From Bretschneidera sinensis (taxonomy: Eukaryota; Streptophyta; Magnoliopsida; Brassicales; Akaniaceae), in assembly GCA_023935145.1 (NCBI GenBank), contig CM043700.1:35524620-35588619 (forward strand): a stretch of DNA of 64,000 nt. Reading direction: 5' to 3'. Each line of letters opens with the position of its first letter. Positions within the stretch are counted from its first letter, which is position 1. The translations under genes were made by a program, and so were the position numbers. The notes below the pieces were generated by a model, which was not told the DNA's origin, did no database searches, and saw only the letters and a program-made list of their open reading frames with translations. Of this stretch, positions 24,285 through 35,713 are shown piece after piece.

Positions 24285-26230
24285 TCTGTTGATAATTGAT
24301 AATACCTCTAGATATATTGCAAGTGTATGAAACCCAGTTTAATCATATAATAATATAGATGTCTCTGTTAGATTACTGTATACCACCTCTATCCCCCCCT
24401 ACTACATCAAATATATACGAACACTTGAAAATTAGAAAAACTCATGAAAAGAAAGAAAGAGCCTTTCTTAGTTTGAATAATTACCTGAAGTTTATTTAGT
24501 GTTGTAGAGAGGGAAGTAAATATCCAAATAATAAAGAATGCATCTAAGATTGCAACCGGGAGAACGAAGAATAATCTTGCCTTTCCAGCAAGATCACTAA
24601 TGGCACCAACATTCTCCACAAGTTCAAGAACCTCAGATGCCAGAAAAAAAGTACCTCCAAGCATAATCACCTTTGATGTCAAACCACCTAAAGTAGGCCT
24701 CACAACACCATAACCCATAGAAACCATTAGGATGATTAGGCGAGCAACTGTCCTTTTAACAGTGCCAAAGGTTACTGCCCAAACAGTAATTCCTGTTGGT
24801 CTAATTCCAGTCTCATTGAACTTAGCATAGTCAAAGTACCACAATGCCATTTCAAACATTCCCAATGCAATGACTAAAGTTATGCAGTTATGTAGTGGAA
24901 GAACTTCCTTCCAGAACCTTGCATACTGTGAAAACCATAGGACTCCAAGTACCACAAAGAAAAGTGACATGAACCCATGAAACTTTAATAGTGGAGCCAT
25001 CCTCCCCGGTAAATACCCTGTAGGATTTTTCCAAATAGTTTTTCCTTTTATGACCAAGTCCTTTAGATTTGGATCACAATGAATGAAATAAAGGTTATAC
25101 ATCCCAGTTTCTGTAATCTGTATAGTTTTTGGCGGCAATGTCGCAACAAGATCATCTCCATCGAATGAAACACCAAAAACTTGGGGCCAATCAGGATTTT
25201 TGGTTGAGGGACGGTGGATGATTTCCCCTTCTTTACACACGCCTAGTTTAGCAAGATCTGGAGTGCAGCAAACAGCTCTTTGACCCCCATAAGCAGAGCC
25301 ACCAATGGTGTCTCTATCTTCAACCTCAAAGACAATGGCTTGAACCAAACCAGAGCCAGACTGAACTGCTTCCTTACGCCTCCGAAATGTGATCCTCTGA
25401 AATCTGCCAACAAAAGTATAACCAGTAAGTCGTGCATGTATGAGTAGAAACTACAGAAATGGTTCTGAAATTGTAAAGTGCATCCCCCACTTATCTATAT
25501 TGTAGAAAAAGAGAGTGAGACAAAAAAAGCCTTACTTAGAGCTTGCTTAACGGAAGGCTTCAATGTGTTTTCCCAGAAAGACATTTAATGGCAATGAATT
25601 TGAAAATGAAGCCTAAAGATGTGCATTGCACACCTATAGGAGCAAGTAGGACCTCGGGGTGTTTAATTTGAATTCTACAGATTGACCTCACTAGATATGA
25701 TTATTAGACTATATTAACAAAATTTCATACTTGCAGCAACTCATTGTTCAGTCTAAAATCAACACATTCTACTTAGCCAACCGAATGCACGCATCAAACA
25801 ACAAATTGGTATAGCTCAAATCTCAATTATGATTGTCCTCCCGCTTGTTAAACTATCAGTGATATGATATATGAAAAAAAAAATAACATTGGCCTCACTT
25901 AATTACGGTTCATTAACCTTTTTTGGTTGGCACAACAGTCAAGACTCAAGAACATAATGATTCATTTCTAAGCTCCGTCGGTGCGGTTTCGAATACAATT
26001 CTCTTTACTTATAAAAAAATGATTCATTTCAACGCTAATTTAAAACTAAAGCAACATCTATAGACTATTCCACAATGTGCCATGTGACCTGAAAATTGCA
26101 ACCCAAATTATTATCAAAGTGTCTTGTAATCTCAAAATTGAAACCCAATATGTTATCACTAAATCAAATTCAACTTTGTTTTTAAAAAAAAGGAAATAAA
26201 TAAGCAAAAAATGAAAACGAAAGCAACTTT

Positions 26231-26269
<39 letters not shown>

Positions 26270-26494
26270 CGATGGATGTTACCGTATATAAGAGAGACCA
26301 GATGTAGCAGAGTCATTTTGGCCGGGAGCAGAGGAGTAAAGACCCTCACTGGCTCCGTGAACCACAAACGCATTTCCCTTGTTAATGAAGCTCTCTCCAT
26401 TGTAGTCATGAACCGAACCATTAACAAGCCAAACCCACATCAACAACAAGCTTAAGCGTAGACTGCTAGCTGACATTGTCCCCATTGCCGACAT
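21239..26494 (-). CDS. LUSTR / GPR107-type seven-transmembrane protein
   Basis: Minus-strand exons are 26494-26283, 25403-24485, 23949-23854, 22521-22385 and 21413-21239, all GT-AG, giving 512 residues. The start at 26494 is the first ATG in this frame; ATGs 3 and 6 codons on are also possible. All three precede a signal peptide (LRLSLLLMWVWLVNG). A luminal domain with paired cysteines (AVCCTPDLAKLGVC, IHCDPNL) follows. Then come seven hydrophobic segments, starting at GFMSLFFVVLGVLWF and including the family landmark ALWYFDYAKFNETG. The C-terminal tail is hydrophilic. Plant members (called CAND6/7 or lung-seven-transmembrane family) are Golgi/endosome membrane proteins proposed to act in trafficking or G-protein signalling. 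The biochemical role is not settled. An hAT element lies in the third intron. Confidence 0.92.
21560..22300. repeat. Unclassified repeat-like sequence in intron
   Basis: In the last intron of the LUSTR gene. CTTCAGTTAACG occurs at 21610 and 21661, and CCCRATTGGGTGAG occurs twice near 21933-21975. The sequence is less AT-rich than the rest of the intron and has the feel of an LTR piece, but I see no boundaries. Confidence 0.35.
22923..23813. mobile_element. Non-autonomous hAT-type transposon, 891 bp
   Basis: The ends form an inverted repeat, CAGTGTTTT at the left and AAAACACTG at the right, continuing imperfectly through GGGCG-rich sequence. It is flanked by a perfect 8-bp duplication, TTATAGAC, at 22915-22922 and 23814-23821, the size made by hAT transposases. 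The interior is AT-rich and non-coding, with GGGGCG motifs near both ends. It sits in an intron of the LUSTR gene, 41 bases from exon 3. Confidence 0.93.
23036..23104 (-). mobile_element. tRNA-like sequence (SINE head) nested in hAT element
   Basis: The minus strand reads ACTAGCTCAGTGGTAAG, a strong pol III A box, and 28 bases later GGGTTCGAGCC, a strong B box. The acceptor and anticodon arms do not pair well, so this is a tRNA relic or SINE head rather than a working tRNA gene. Confidence 0.6.
24244..24279. repeat. (TA)n microsatellite
   Basis: Pure TA run in the second intron of the LUSTR gene. Confidence 0.9.
25969..26017 (+). mobile_element. 5'-truncated SINE with 13-bp target-site duplication
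   Basis: A 49-bp insert carries GCGGTTTCGAATACAATTC, which contains a B box, and ends CTTTACTTATAAAAA. It lies between two perfect copies of AATGATTCATTTC, at 25956-25968 and 26018-26030. This is the pattern of LINE-driven insertion of a 5'-truncated tRNA SINE. It is in the first intron of the LUSTR gene. Confidence 0.75.
26233..26267. repeat. (GA)n microsatellite
   Basis: Pure GA run 16 bases from the end of LUSTR exon 1, so it is a CT tract in the pre-mRNA just after the 5' splice site. A shorter GA run at 26580-26600 lies in the presumed 5' UTR. Confidence 0.9.
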
Positions 26495-27222
26495 TAGTAA
26501 GATAAGCTTGGGTTTAGAGAGAGAAGGGGGTGGATCTGCTTTGGTTACAGCTGGCAAACAAGAGTGCGTACACAGTCAGACAGAGAGAGAGAGAGAGAGA
26601 TGAACTTTGAAGTCCAAAGAAAATGCATGGAAAGTCAAGTGAGGGTGACCGTCGATGATCTATGGGCTCGAGGCTTTTGGCCTTTTGGGCTCATTGGTGT
26701 TGAATGGAATGTCATGTCATCTGGGTAGGTAGTTATAGCTCCCTAGAGAAATTGGGCCTGCCTTGTCGTTCACATCCATCGTGAAAACAATCACTGTTCA
26801 GACCAGAAGAAAAGCTAATGCCTTGGAGCCATTCCATCTTGCATTCCTGTTCTGTGGCCTGTGGGCCTCAAAGTGCACCTCTATGATGACAAGTCAACGT
26901 ATTTTGTTTTTTTTAAAGGATAGCAAAAGTCTCATTCCGAACGAAAATTCGACACCTTTTGATTCGACTCAGTGTTGTTTGAGGGGTTTTTATTCTCGTG
27001 AGACGAGAGCGAAGATTTTTAAAATTTCTCAAAGGAAATTGGAACAGCGACACTTTCCTACTTGATTAATTTTGGTATCCGATTTTAATTTTTATTATTA
27101 TTTGTGTGTATCAGCATTTATTTTGATATGATACTGTCTAATGAGTTTGAAGATTATTTTATATTTAATGATATTGTAAAAAAATTTATATTTAAATTAA
27201 TTTTTAATAAATAAACAACGTT
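26495..27222. other. LUSTR promoter/5' UTR and spacer
   Basis: CT-rich leader on the minus strand, then unremarkable spacer without coding signal. Confidence 0.5.
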
Positions 27223-27230
27223 AACAAAAT

Positions 27231-28117
27231 TAGAAATGAGTATGGATCGATTTGAATCAGGTTAACTTAAAATTTCAATCCAACCCAATTATACTGAGTT
27301 GAAAAAATCTCAATCTATAAACTCATCAAACTTCAGTTCAACCCAACCTATTCAAATAGATTTGGGTCGATTTTGATCCATTAATAGCTATTTTTTTACT
27401 AAAAAATTAAGTCATACATATAAGATAACAAAAAAAAAAAATTAGAAAATCCAAAACCAAATTCATATAATAATTTATTAAATTTTACAAATTTATCTCT
27501 TACAAAATACTTTAAATTACTTAACACAAAATTTTTAATTTTTAATTTAATACAAACCAAACAAAAATAAATAAAAACTAAAATTTTGTAATACTTTATC
27601 AATCAAAATATTCAAAATTTCAACACCATAATAGATTTTACTTTAAAATCTTCATAATCTAATTCCTACATGATACCAACGTCAGATAAAAACCATAAAG
27701 TAAATAAAAATGAAAAAAATTAAAATTGTTTATTTTTTGTTGGAAGATTCCTAAAAAGAAGAAAGAAAAAAAATATGACATATATATATATATAATTAAT
27801 TCAAACTAATTTTTCAAAATGAGATATATAATTTTATACCTAGTAGCTAGAATGGGTATTTTATAATATATTTTACAATTATATTATATTTATTTATAAA
27901 TTTTTTTATATTCAATAAATATAAAATATAATTACATATTTAACTGAATTACCAATTTAAGTCGAATTAAAAATTTTGAACTTATGACTTAACTCAATCC
28001 ATCGAATTCAAAATTTTTTCAATTCAATTTTTAAAAAGACTCAATCCAACTCAACTCAATTTATTATATCGATTTAGATTTGATTCACGAGTTGACCGAA
28101 TTCTATATTTACCCCTA
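27231..28117. mobile_element. Non-autonomous hAT-type transposon, 887 bp
   Basis: The left end TAGAAATGAGTATGGATCG and the right end TTTACCCCTA (complement TAGGGGTAAA) are diverged forms of a TAGGGGTGAG hAT terminus. A perfect 8-bp duplication AACAAAAT flanks it at 27223-27230 and 28118-28125. The subterminal parts are full of CAACCCAA/AACTCAACC motifs and the middle is AT-rich. It is the same family as the larger element at 51484-53022. Confidence 0.93.
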
Positions 28118-28125
28118 AACAAAAT

Positions 28126-29438
28126 AATGGACAAAAAAAAAATCATATCTGTTAAAAAATGATTTGTATAAATGAAGATTTTCTACCTTCTTCACTTCAA
28201 ATCCAAATCCAAATCGTTGTCATCCTACTTTCTTAGTCTCATGCTGCCTGTTTGTTTGTGTTTCGTGGCCCAGCACCTAAAAAAAGTTGTGCCAGTTTTC
28301 CAAAGGAACAATTTGCAATGTACGATATATCCCGCAAGGACTGAACTGGATTAACATTAGGGATCACGGTCCCGCCACACTTTGCAAAAAGCATAAAATA
28401 ATTGGACAGTGTGATCATTTTGGTCACAAAATAATTTTGATGTCATTTCGTACATGAATATTGCAGGTCACAGTTCGGTCAACTATTCAATATCATCATA
28501 GATATCATTTCCATTCGTATCTTTCAGTGCTCTGAGCCTCTGATCTCACAGATCTTCATTGGAATATAGCATCAGAGAGATTGATCAGCAGTACTCGATG
28601 GTTTTTCTGAACCCTCGACTTATGAAACCCACAAAAAAAGTTAAGAACATTATATACAATCAACTATGCTTTTATATAACGTGAGTGGGTTGCAGTAGCT
28701 GCTGCTACGGCTACGTATTACCTTTAAAATATAGTGTCCTATTTAATAAATGTGGTCAATTTTGTAGTGTGACCCAAGGAGTGCCAATTGCCATGGAAAA
28801 TGGCTCATATCGGTGAACTAATGGACAGCCTGAGCCAGCAAATTTTGTCCACATGTTTCTTCCAAATTACTCAACAAATTGTAGTAGTCATTAAGTATGT
28901 GCCTAGACGTCAGGTTACTGGTGAAAGCGAAACCTTAAGCAAATACTACTACTAAATTTTTGTTTGCCGTTGAAACTTGAAAGAGACGTGTTTTCTATTA
29001 AAAGGACCCAAATGAGAATTGAAGAAGAAGAAGAAGATAAGAATGAGTTGAGGAGATGGGTTCTTAAATGTTTGAATCATTTTCTGTTTCAAGTTTCAAC
29101 ATCAATATATACAAATCGATGTTAATGGGTTCTCAAACGTTTGAATATAGATTTCTGTACCCTTTTCACGCGAGAAAATGGAACAGAAATGTTTCTGTCC
29201 ATATTTATTTCCTTGATAGATATGTTTCCCTCTTTCATTAACTTGGATATCTCCATTTTATTTTGATATTTTTTAGAACCATTTTATTTTGAGTATGGGT
29301 TAAATTTGTGGAGGCACATAATCACTCACAACATATATTACTTATAATATATTAGCTCCAATGGACGAGTTTGTGCAAATCATCCATGGATAAATTCTAA
29401 TAGCATGAGACAGAAATTCTTAGGATCTTATTGTGTTT
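28126..29438. other. Intergenic, no gene seen
   Basis: No coding frame with support and no clear repeat. There is a short AAG run at 29022-29040. Confidence 0.5.
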
Positions 29439-29446
29439 AGTGCATT

Positions 29447-30261
29447 TAGGGTGACAATTCGAGTTGATGGATCGTGTTTGTATCGTATCGCAATTGAATA
29501 TAACATTAAATGGTCGACATGAACACGACATAATTATTAATCGTGTCAAGAAAACTCAACACTAACACGATCTGTTTATTAAACGAATAACACGACATTA
29601 CACACTTAACCCGTTTAATAAACGGGTCGTGTTAGACCCGACATGACTAATTTGTCAAACACGACACGTCACGACACGATTAACATGTTAGACACGATAA
29701 CTTGACACGATTAACCTGACTAGACCTGTTTATTACATAAGCAAATATAAATTATATTACTTAACTATCCATCATAATAATTTATAATATAAATTCTAAC
29801 ATATTCATGATCCAAATACACATAAAAAAATCTAATTAATAATATAAACATCATCTTATCAACTATCATCCATATTGAGATATGAGAGAGAGTCTGTAAA
29901 CTTTGTGATGTGCCACTATTAAGTGAGTCTGTGACAGAGTGTTTTATGTTTGAGATGTGGTGAAAATAAGAATTAAGGTTTATTTTCATATATATATATA
30001 TATATATAATTTTTTTAATGTAATAGACAAATTTTTTAAATGTGTCATATACATATCATGGATCATAATCGTGTCAACATGACTTATCAGATCTATAAAT
30101 TTAATCGTATCATTTCGAGTTGACGGGTCAATACACGACACGATACAATTTTTTCGTGTCATAATCGTGTCGACACAATTGCGACACAAACCCAATTATA
30201 CTCAATACTAATACATTTTATTTTATGTCATGTCATGTCCAATCCAAAATTACTACCTCTA
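29447..30261. mobile_element. Non-autonomous hAT-type transposon rich in ACACGACACG motifs, 815 bp
   Basis: The left end is TAGGGTGACAATTCG and the right end complement is TAGAGGTAGTAATTT. The flanks AGTGCATT (29439-29446) and AATGCATC (30262-30269) agree at 6 of 8 positions, as expected of an old hAT insertion. Both subterminal regions hold many copies of ACACGA/TCGTGT in both orientations, the binding-site-like clusters typical of hAT MITEs. It is non-coding. Confidence 0.8.
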
Positions 30262-30269
30262 AATGCATC

Positions 30270-31310
30270 GATACTCTTAGTTGGATTGATAGAGTGTTGT
30301 CCAATCACAAGAATTTCTTTTTCACATGCAATTTGACAATACATAATGCATATGATCTATAAAATTCGATACAAACAAAATTTCTCCTCGTCTAATGTCT
30401 ATAAAATCAAAAAATGTCATGGGTGGTGAAAAAATAAAAAATGAAAGGAATAAGGAGTAACGTGTAAATTATAGCAAAAAAGACTGGTGTTGTCATGCGG
30501 TATGATCACCATCACAATTGATACCAATCCCTTTTGATAGAGGGGACTAGGACTAAATAACCCTTTTGTCAAATTCAATATAAAGCATTGGTGTATTTCA
30601 CAGTAGTGGTCCTCCCGATGAGTGCATGAGCTAGAAATTGCGCACTTGTCAGACCCTTCGAAATCTCAAACTCACAAAAGTAGGCACTTGTCATGGCGCA
30701 CTTGTAATTCCTCAAACTGACAATGCCCATTTTGGGGTCAAGAGATAAAAAAAAGGAGAAACTTGAGAAAACGGGATTCACAAAAAAGGAAGTTCTAAAT
30801 TGCCCGTGCTTGCTTTTGCTCTGCAACTTTGAATTGGTGTGGTGTGGCGGTGATTTCCTTTTTTATGAACATTCCAATAAAAGCAAAAACCCAAAGCTAA
30901 ACCAAAGTACTCCTTTCACTGATACACAGGACTCTGTTCAAAAAAATTCTTTTTTTTAAAACCTTTCTAATACAATAGATCGTCAAAATTCTCAATTTGT
31001 CTCCAATCTCTGTAGTCCCTAATCTCTTTCTCTTCTCCTACTTTTTGTACACTGTCTTTGTTTCCTCTCCTTTTAACAATAAGATTCATATTCTTCCTTT
31101 TCTCTCTCTTTTTTATTGAACTTAATTTGTTCATTTTCATGTTTCAATTAGTTTCATGACTTTTAAATTCTCACCTCATATAATTAATCTTTCCCGCCAT
31201 TTAATTGCCTTTCTTTAATTTTCTATCATGATTTTTTTCTTTAAATGTTGAATAATGGTAAGGTTGCTCCTTAGAAACATTAGTTTTCACAATTTAAGAA
31301 GAGACAAAAA
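30270..31310. other. Spacer and presumed promoter/leader of BRCT gene
   Basis: No coding signal. From about 30.95 to 31.22 kb the plus strand is strongly pyrimidine-rich (TCTCTTTCTCTTCTCC), as plant core promoters and leaders often are. Confidence 0.5.
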
Positions 31311-34300
31311 ATGGGTTGTGTTAATAGAGTAGAGGTAATTGACAGTAAGGGTTGTTCAGGTCTGTTTGTTGGCTTCTCATCTTCAATGCCTACTTTTAGA
31401 GCTCTGCAACCGTCTGAGCCGATGTCTCCGGCTAATTCCTCTGTTGGGTCCGAGTCGGTGGTTCGGTCAAATGGTCCATTCTCTGGTCTGGTTATATGCG
31501 TTACTGGTCTATCTAAAGGTATGCATCTACGTTACTCGTTTTTATGTTTTTTCTTGAGCTTTTTGATCCTATTCCAAAATGGCTCCTTTTTTTTATTATC
31601 TTTGGCTGGTTTCTTCACTATGGACTATGCTTTACACCTGCATGAAGTCATGAACATAAGCTGTGAAATTGGACATTTTTTTAATTTTATTTCAATGAAG
31701 ATGTGAAATGTTAATTGAATGAGGTACCTAGTATTTGACCTGTTATGAACTTAGTGTCTGTTTGGTACACCGGATGAATAGGATTAGGAGGAAGATATGA
31801 TGAAAGATTTTTTATAAATTGGGGATATGCCATCATTTTTATGTTTAATGTAAGATTAATCGAAATCATCTCATCTTATCATCCTCTGAATCCGGTCTGG
31901 GCTGTACATCCTAAGTTTAGCTGTTTATTTGAGTATGCATTGTGAATCGTTTACCTTTGTGCCCTTTAAACATTAGAATTTAAGCTCACAAGAAGAATAA
32001 TGTGGCGAGAATTTTGAGAGGGAAAAAAGTGAATAAAGGGGGTGAAAAACTGTGTAATCAGGAAATTGATTATCTATTATTGTTCCTTTTTTATATACTG
32101 GTTACTGGTAAGGTTCAGTTTGAGTTGTGTGTTCTTCATGGTTGACCATGTACCCTTCATGGTTGACCATGTACCCTTCATGGTTGACCATGTACCCTTC
32201 ATGTTATCTTCTGTTGACTGAGGTAGAACTTTTGTGCTCTTCATTTTGAAATCTGACTGGAAGAAGCTCGTTTCAGTGCTGTTTCTTTATTATATTTTGG
32301 GTCTTACTCAACACATTGAGGATGCATTATTCCAATCTGTTCTTGACTTATTTAATTTTTATTTTCTTTCAGAAGCAAGGAAACAAGTCATGGAAGCTAC
32401 GGATAGATTATGTGGTCAATACAGTCCTAATCTTCATCCTCAATGTACCCATTTGGTGGTCCAGATATCCTTTAAGTTCGCTTGCAAATAAAAAAAACAC
32501 TATATTGTTTTATAGTATGACATTTTGGAGACGCAGTGTTTAATTGCACCAAGCATATTACAGTAAAGGCTTCTCAACTTCTGCTGATCCTGAACAGATC
32601 TGTATGTAATATATGTGATATTTTTATTGGTGCAACCCTTGTTGAATACTTAATGCTTAGTTACAGTTTTGGTGGACGTAAGTATGAGCATGCTTTGAAA
32701 CATGGAGCAAGAAATGGTCTTTTTGTAGTTACACTTGGATGGTTTGTGGATAGTGTCAGGAGAAATGGTAAGAGTATTACCACAATGCTACTTTTTGTGT
32801 TATACTGACTAATGATAATTTTGTTTTTCTACCACACTTGCTATTTAAGAGGGTAGTTTTGCAACACAAATCTGATTTTCCTGCATTTGGAGCTGCTGCT
32901 CTGTAATATTTTGATATGCAGTATCACTGGTAATCTTTCTTCCAGTTGTAAAACTACATTTTTAATTAAACATCTAACTTTAGGTGGGATATGGCTTTGG
33001 ACCACAACTTAGAAAATAGATTTTGTTACCCGCTACTAAACTGCATTTGCTGCATCAATTGCTAACTTTTCCTAATTTGATCTGCGAAAAATTTGCTGCT
33101 ATCGAGGATTGATGAGCTTGTGACCTTATTATAATGCTCATCAAATCTTTTTTAGGTCAAATCCAGTGCCTAGAGATGTTTAACTGGGAAATAATCATTA
33201 TGTTAGTGTGGTCGTCTGAGGCAGTTTTGTTGCTTTGGTGATGTTTCAGTGCTCATCTTCATTGTGGATGAACACAGTTTATATGAACCTTTCTTCACAT
33301 AGTTCTAGAAGGGCACTCTAGATGCTGCCTTTAAAGTAATTGACTTTGAATCCTGCTTTTAACCTGTTTTAGAATTCTTTTAAAAAAAAAAATTAGAGCT
33401 GTTATTAATTTACTTTTGAAAATAAGGGTCATTCAAGAGGTTTTTTAATGCGTTGTTTACTAAGAATTTGAAAATTATTTCCATTTATTGCAGTTAGGTT
33501 GAGTGAATCACTTTATGCTGTCAAGAATGTTGGAGAAAATGGTATGCATGTGGATGGATTGAATCGGCTTGTTGGGTTCAGTGGTACTGAAAGTTCATGT
33601 ATTCCTGTTGGTATTCATGAAACCGAGCAATTTGACATGATAGACAAGCCACGTCTAAGATTTTCTGGAAAAGACTCCAATAGAAGTAAGGAGTTAACTC
33701 TATCTAGCTACTCCATGTATGTGGATTCAGCCATTTCAGATGAAATGCGAAATAAGGTATCTTGAATTCCTGCTAAATTTGTTTCCTTCTGGAACTTTGA
33801 TGCATAATATGTTGTATCTTCTGTTTTGGAATTAGATGTCAGTGAAAGTTATGTCTGTCAGTTAGACTTGTATGGTCTTCACTCCTGTTTAAGCTAAGCC
33901 GGTATCCTATGGGTTTATTGAGCAATTCTCTGATACATAAAGATGTTTATGTAGGTTTTAGAGGCAGCTGCGAGAGAAGATGCCAAACTTGTAGATCAGT
34001 GGTTTGTTGGCTCCAGCACAAGTCATGTAGTTTGTGAAGGGACTTCTGTCCGAAGATATCTTGGCCACACTAACAACCTTGTTACGGTGAGTGCTTTTGC
34101 ATTGCATTATATTTGTATGAATGCCTGCTCTGTGCTATATAATTCTGATGAAATGGGATATTTCTGGAGACATGAAACAAGTTTCATGCATAAAGTCTTT
34201 GGACATCCCACAATAAACTTTCGACTATCTTTAGTTTCTACTTCTCATATGAAAGACATTTTTTTTTGCATTTAATTGGGATCAGGAAGTGTTATGGTTT

Positions 34301-35652
34301 ATTTCTTTTATAACTGTGAATTTTATTTGATATGTGATGTGTGTCAGCCACTCTGGGTTCTGAAAACAGTGAAAGAGAAATATGCACAGAGGCTTGTTCA
34401 CATGTCAGCTGATTTGGCCAGGCAGGTTGGGTTGATGCTTGAAAATCTTCAAAATAGCACTGCAAGGGAGGTATGTTTTCAATGCATTGCTTTTCGAATC
34501 ATGTGATGCTATTGTTTATAATGTATCCTGATCATGTAGTGAGATAGGATATTTTCTATCAAGTCAGCTCAGTTTCCAGCTGCCTAAAGCTCATCGTTTT
34601 ATCTGTCGAATTTTCTCATATGATATCTCACATGTCTGTTTGTTTTTTTATTTTCTTTCTTCTTTTTTCCTTGAAGAGTGTTGTTGATACTGATTTTTCC
34701 AGGAATTTAATGGAGGAGATGTCCCTCAAGATGCTCAGAGCTTTAGAACTAAAGCAACTCATGAAAAGAGACAAGAGATTGTAAATTTTGCTAAAATTGG
34801 GGTTAGAAGTCGTCGTGGTCGTCGTATGCAGGCAAGTGGCTGATCTTGTCTGGGGCTTTACGTTAATGAGTGCTTGATTCGGTCATACTTGATTATTCTC
34901 ACATTATGGTGTATCACTTATTCCTTTTTCCTTTGCCCTATTCTTAGCCTTGGCTGTTAAGAGACAGAGGCTTGCTTGAGTTAATTCAGGAATTCATCTA
35001 TTTATATTAGTTTAAATTGGACGATATACACACAAACTCAAGAGACTGGAAAATAATACTTGTAAGTTTGTAAGGAAGACTGTTTTGGTGGATGGACCTT
35101 GGACATTGGATCTGGAAATATGAAGTCAAACCCAGTACAGAAGAGGGGCCATTTACTACTCCATTGTTGCTTTCTCTTTGCTCATGGACATGAGGGAGAA
35201 TGATACTCTGTTAGATGATCTTAGCTATCTTATGTGTTGACTTCTGAGTAGGGTGCTGGACTTTTCCAAACTTTGATATGCTTGATTGGTTGATTTTTGA
35301 TAATTGATTAATTTTTCGGCTCTAATCATAGCATGTGTGTGTTTGGGGAGGTATTCATAGAGGCTGCATTAATGAGCCGACTGCTTCATGATGATGTTGT
35401 TTGTACAGACTTGTCAAACCCCTATTCGACCAATAACCCCAAGCAGCCTTCTGGATTCCATCTGCTGGACAGTTTCTGAGCCAACTTCAACTGCTTCTAT
35501 TTTCACTGACTCTTTCAGTGGTGAAGATGCTAGTGAATGTCATTCGTCTGTGTTCTTTGATGCAAAAGGGGATGGCAAGGATTCAGAGGCTTCGTTTGCA
35601 AACTTAACTCGGACACTTACAGAAAGGTTGTTGATCTCTCTCTCTCTCTCTC

Positions 35653-35713
<61 letters not shown>

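Noticed and set aside
26495..26557. Upstream extension of the LUSTR protein (PAVTKADPPPS)
   Set aside because: It would need a TTG start. The first ATG at 26494 leads directly into a signal peptide.
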